Assembly (NCBI RefSeq): GCF_002999335.1
Contig: NW_020312755.1
Span: 103,501-167,500, forward strand
Direction of reading: 5' to 3'
Source: Cyclospora cayetanensis
Taxonomy: Eukaryota > Apicomplexa > Conoidasida > Eucoccidiorida > Eimeriidae
Length of the DNA: 64,000 nt
Part shown: positions 60,886 through 64,000 of the stretch, piece by piece
Layout of the letters: every line of letters starts with the position of its first letter
Position numbering within the stretch: position 1 is the stretch's first letter
Translations under genes and position numbers: made by a program
The notes under the pieces: model-generated
Told to the model about the DNA's origin: nothing
Databases searched by the model: none
Seen by the model: only the letters and a program-made list of their open reading frames with translations

Positions 60886-61568
60886 CTGAGGCGTTGTCCA
60901 TTCTAGATGATTCGCGTGTTTTGACATCCCTGCTGTGCATGTGTGTGTGCAAACGCGGTGGTTTCTCGCCTGTAGCCCATTTGTGTGATTCTTGTATTCC
61001 CACCTTTTGTACCCCTCTCCTTTCCAGCCGCCTGCTCTGGCTGTGCCTGTGTCTCACGGTGACTGGTACCTTGCTTTCCTCTTCTATTCGTGAACTCTAA
61101 AGCTTTAGCGGCTAGCGAGCCGAGGCTCCTGTAGCCAGTCGGATGTTCCTGCTTCCCGCCCTGCCGTCCGGTTGAGCAAGGACCCCCTTTGGAAAAAAAT
61201 CCTGTGCTCTCGCACTCGCGGCACCTTTGGCACGCTGGCGTCGTGCTTCTCTTTCGTTAGATTTCGTCATCAGTGTGGGCAACTTGTTTCGCATGCACAT
61301 CCTGAGGGCGTCCGCTCGTGTGGCCCTTCTAGGTCCTCAACTGCAAACCCTGGATATCTGAAGTGGCTGCAGGGAGTGTGAAAAGGCCCTTACATATCGT
61401 GTGCATGGCCCTAAGTAGTGGCGTAACAAAAGTGTGTAGTGGACTTGCGCCGTGAACACCTCGCCAAAGGATACGCTTTTGAGGCCTGTAAAGGCATCTA
61501 AGCTGTCTCGTCACCTCGGCCAAATCTGCCCACCCTTCTCCCGTGTGTTTCTGGTGCCGACCGGGGGA

Positions 61569-61599
<31 letters not shown>

Positions 61600-62815
61600 A
61601 ACAAATTTACACGCGAAAAGGAACCCTAGTGGCTCCAATCTTTTTGCATGTAAATGACGGACTGCAGTGAGCTTGCTATCATCAATGCCTCATGCACGAC
61701 GGAGAGCAGCGCACAAGGCTTTTTTGCGTGCTGTTAGTCGCGTTGCACTTCACAGAACGAGTCTAACGTCACGAATCTCATGCACTTCTTCTCGGGCTTC
61801 TCACGGAAGACTAGCTTCTATCTCTCGTAGTGCTAGGTTCTCTCTCGCTTCCTCCTAATCCCTTCAAGTTGTTTGTCAACGCACAGGAGGGCGGGGCTTG
61901 CTCCGGTCACATGGACGTGTGCCACTCTCCCACGCCTGCAGAGGTGGGTGTGCTTTCGTGCATTTGGTGGGTAGTTTTTTTGAATCCTGTCGTTATTCAA
62001 GACGCTACCAAGCGCTTCGGTGCTCCTCCCTCAGTATGCGGAAGGCTGGGGCAGCTGCAGCCGCCTTGGCGCTGTGTCGCCACAATCGCGCACTGCAGAT
62101 GGAGCGAAGTTGCCAACAAACAGTTTCGTGGGGTAGGGCCAGCCTCCTGCCGCCGCAGCCACGTTACCTTCTTCTGTCCGTCGTTGCCTACCACTGCTCT
62201 TTCGCGCTGCGTTCGCGAGCGGCTTCTCATGTTCGCGCCTGAGCGGTCCACAGTTATTAGGTGCCTCCTTTCCTGCTGGTTCTACCGCAATACGCTAATA
62301 CAGGAGACATTGTTCGAGACATGTATTCACGCCGACGCGCGATGCACGCTAGGCCAAGAGAGGGGGGCAACTGCGGAGGAAAGTTCCTTAAGACTGCTAG
62401 CTAACCTGACCCCTGCAGCACGTATTCAAAAACGTAGGGAGACGGGTGTGTGCAGGCGCCAAAAGGAAGCGCGAAAGAGCCATCAAGCCGGCTGGGTGCT
62501 TTAAGCAGGCGACTCAGTTTATTCTGAGATATCTGTAAGGGATTTAGCCGGAATCTTTATGAACGGCCACAGCCCCCGAGAGGCGCAAGAGGCGACTCAG
62601 GGGAACACGCCAGCCAGTTGTTGCATTGTGCTGCATCTTGTCTTGGTGCTTAGAAAGGGGAGATGGGAGGGGGTTCTCAAGAGGGTCTAAAACTGTTTTT
62701 GGCTCACTCCTCCGGCGCGCGGCAGTGTGTGCCTAGCTGAAGCGCCAGCCAGCCCCTAGCATCGCCCGCATCAATCTGCTCGTACACTGCAGCAAATTCA
62801 GGCTTGGAGGCTTGA
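60886..62815. other. convergent intergenic, no clear gene
   Basis: This 1.9-kb stretch lies between BI-1 (+) and a minus-strand membrane protein gene. A frame at 61830-62504 (+) is open for over 200 codons but is Cys/Arg/Ser-rich and shows no domain, so it was not called. It also holds the (AT)n run at 61569-61600. Confidence 0.4.
61569..61600. repeat. (AT)n microsatellite
   Basis: A 32-base alternating A/T run with one interrupting C lies in the convergent intergenic region after BI-1. Confidence 0.9.
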
Positions 62816-63412
62816 CTAGGAGTGACGGAAATATTTCAATGCGAGCCATCGCCAGTAAATCCAAATGACAAGCGTGAGAAGCCCGCAAGCGGGGAGACAG
62901 CACAAATAGGTCTGCCTTCCTATTAGCCCTCTACGAAGACCTATCAACGGCGGCAAGTGCAGCAGCAGCACGCTCAGCGCAAAGCAAAATACAACAATGG
63001 AAATGCATAAAAGAAACGCTCCCGCTGCCACCAACATCCCCGGATCATTGCTAAAGGGCTGCATGCGGCGTAGCGCAAGGCCACCTGCAGCTAGACGGGC
63101 TGCAGCGGGTAAACTGTCTGGACCGGCGGCTGCCTCCGACCGCCTGTGACAGCTTTCCACGCCGCATTTGCCAACGGGGGCTTTCCGATTGCATCCAGAG
63201 ATCTCACTGTTGCTGAAGGATGCCCCCGTCGAGAAGCAACAACAGGCGGGTGCAGACGGCGAGGCAGCTGGCCATACACCCCGGAAAGCTTCCTGTGCTG
63301 CGGCTCGAGCCATTGGATCGCTGCAACTTGAATTGTTCGTGCTGCTGGTGCGCTTGGTGAACGTCTGCCCTGCCGCTTTCCGCTGCCAGTGCAGCCACAG
63401 AGCGTTAGACAT
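62816..63412 (-). CDS. small membrane protein, two C-terminal helices
   Basis: This 198-residue frame starts at the ATG at 63412 (MSNALWLHWQRKAAG). The first 115 residues are Ser/Ala/Cys-rich, low-complexity and probably disordered. The last 80 carry two hydrophobic helices, the first from MLVAAGAFLLCISIVVFCFA and the second from CCLPACGLLTLVIWIYWRW, joined by a short basic loop (LRRGLIGRQ). It ends in LKYFRHS. Two close helices at the C-terminus recall the topology of V-ATPase subunit e (Vma9), but no diagnostic residue pattern was confirmed. The frame is open upstream of the ATG to 63880, so an upstream exon or later start is possible. Confidence 0.4.
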   Translation of the reverse strand: MSNALWLHWQRKAAGQTFTKRTSSTNNSSCSDPMARAAAQEAFRGVWPAASPSAPACCCFSTGASFSNSEISGCNRKAPVGKCGVESCHRRSEAAAGPDSLPAAARLAAGGLALRRMQPFSNDPGMLVAAGAFLLCISIVVFCFALSVLLLHLPPLIGLRRGLIGRQTYLCCLPACGLLTLVIWIYWRWLALKYFRHS

Positions 63413-63633
63413 GCAACATCCGTGGTGCTCCGGCTGAGGGCGCCTCCGCCGAGGAAAGGGCGCTAGAAGAGCTGTCTTCTTGCTGCTGATGCACTTTGTG
63501 CTGGATCTAAGAATCCTGATGCGGTTGCTGCTTCTCGGAGTGCTGGCGTTCCCGCCGTTGCGACTGCTGCAACTCGCACGGCTGCTGAAAAAGGGCTTCT
63601 CGGGCAGAGAGGGATGCGTGACAGACACAGTTT

Positions 63634-63703
63634 GCTGAACAGTCAAATAGTAAGGAAGGAAATATAAAGCTGAACAGTCAAATAGTAAGGAAGGACATAT
63701 AAA
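63634..63703. repeat. two-copy 35-bp tandem repeat
   Basis: The units 63634-63668 and 63669-63703 are identical but for one base (AAATATAAA against ACATATAAA). They lie upstream of the membrane protein ATG at 63412, in its likely 5' region, and contain a TATAAA-like word in each copy. A 35-base period is not a multiple of three, which argues against coding. Confidence 0.9.
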
Positions 63704-63940
63704 GCACGGCAGATTCAGCAAACGGCTGCGTGAAACCCTCAAGAGCACCTCCCAGCTGACCGGTTGGCGCAGCCACCCCAAGGTTACGGATTCACGACGG
63801 TGAGCGCGAGCACTAAAAACCTTCCAAGTCAGTAAATCAGATTCGATTGAGGAGCAGCAGCAACACGTATCGCAGCACAAAGCTGAAAGGTCTTGGCCGC
63901 TCGCTGTGCTGTTGCACGTGCTGTTGCATGTGCTGCCGCC

Positions 63941-64000
63941 ATGTCGGCTCCCGAGGCTCCCTCTCCTTCAACCTTCCAAACGTGCACCTCCCTCGCCCTA
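63941..64000 (+). CDS. start of a gene cut by the window end
   Basis: ATG at 63941 sits in a strong start context (GCCGCCATGTCGG) and opens a frame without stop to the window end: MSAPEAPSPSTFQTCTSLAL. Twenty residues are too few for a family call. It would be transcribed away from the minus-strand membrane protein gene, sharing a 0.5-kb divergent promoter region (63413-63940). Confidence 0.35.
   Translation, partial: MSAPEAPSPSTFQTCTSLAL

Noticed and set aside
61830..62504. 224-codon plus-strand frame
   Set aside because: Cys/Arg/Ser-rich, no domain, no neighbouring exons. More likely a chance frame in moderately GC-rich DNA, though not excluded.
1..64000. tRNA genes, rRNA genes, CRISPR arrays or transposon genes
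   Set aside because: No cloverleaf with a GTTCRANNC T-loop, no rRNA core sequence, no spaced direct repeats and no reverse transcriptase or transposase motif were found by eye. A tRNAscan-SE and Infernal run would settle the RNA question.

Overview
The window is nuclear DNA from an eimeriid coccidian (Apicomplexa; Eimeria or Cyclospora type). The reasons are: genes made of many short exons with GT-AG introns of 150-500 bases; ApiAP2-type AP2 domains; CAG-encoded glutamine, alanine and serine runs inside a long GC-rich gene; TTTAGGG-like telomeric scraps; and large AT-richer intergenic stretches. The genus cannot be fixed from the sequence alone. No prokaryotic, viral or intact transposon gene was recognised.

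Layout. 36-2697 (+) Dim1 18S rRNA dimethyladenosine transferase. 3584-6635 (+) adenosine/AMP deaminase-family enzyme. 7832-11431 (-) plant-type HhH-GPD DNA glycosylase-like protein. 11432-11974 is the divergent intergenic region holding a perfect 27-bp hairpin. 11975-20623 (+) giant HEAT-repeat protein with a TTI1-like C-terminus. 22063-23457 (+) DXO/Rai1-like decapping exonuclease. 25619-28324 (+) ApiAP2 factor with one clear and one probable AP2 domain. 30893-32081 (-) fibrillarin. 35262-37174 (+) ribosomal protein eL18. 38737-40242 (-) NudC/CS-domain protein. 40243-47846 is an AT-rich, gene-poor stretch. 47847-50514 (+) probable BAR-domain protein. 52296-53174 (-) FAM32A-like protein. 53444-56152 (-) tentative coiled-coil, tail-anchored protein. 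59390-60885 (+) Bax inhibitor-1. 62816-63412 (-) small two-pass membrane protein. 63941-64000 (+) start of a further gene that runs off the end.

For Dim1, the deaminase, eL18, fibrillarin and BI-1, all exon phases were worked through and close to a single reading frame ending in a stop. For the glycosylase, NudC, BAR, FAM32A and tail-anchored genes some exons could not be placed.

Functional theme. Several genes belong to ribosome production and RNA handling (Dim1, fibrillarin, eL18, DXO/Rai1-like, FAM32A-like). Others serve genome maintenance and PIKK biogenesis (HhH-GPD, TTI1-like), transcription control (ApiAP2), and membranes (BAR, BI-1). They lie on both strands with kilobase gaps and show no operon-like structure. 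The features most worth following up are the 27-bp perfect hairpin, the roughly fivefold excess of GGGCCC palindromes across the TTI1-like gene regardless of reading frame, a GC-AG intron in the glycosylase gene, and the split second AP2 domain.
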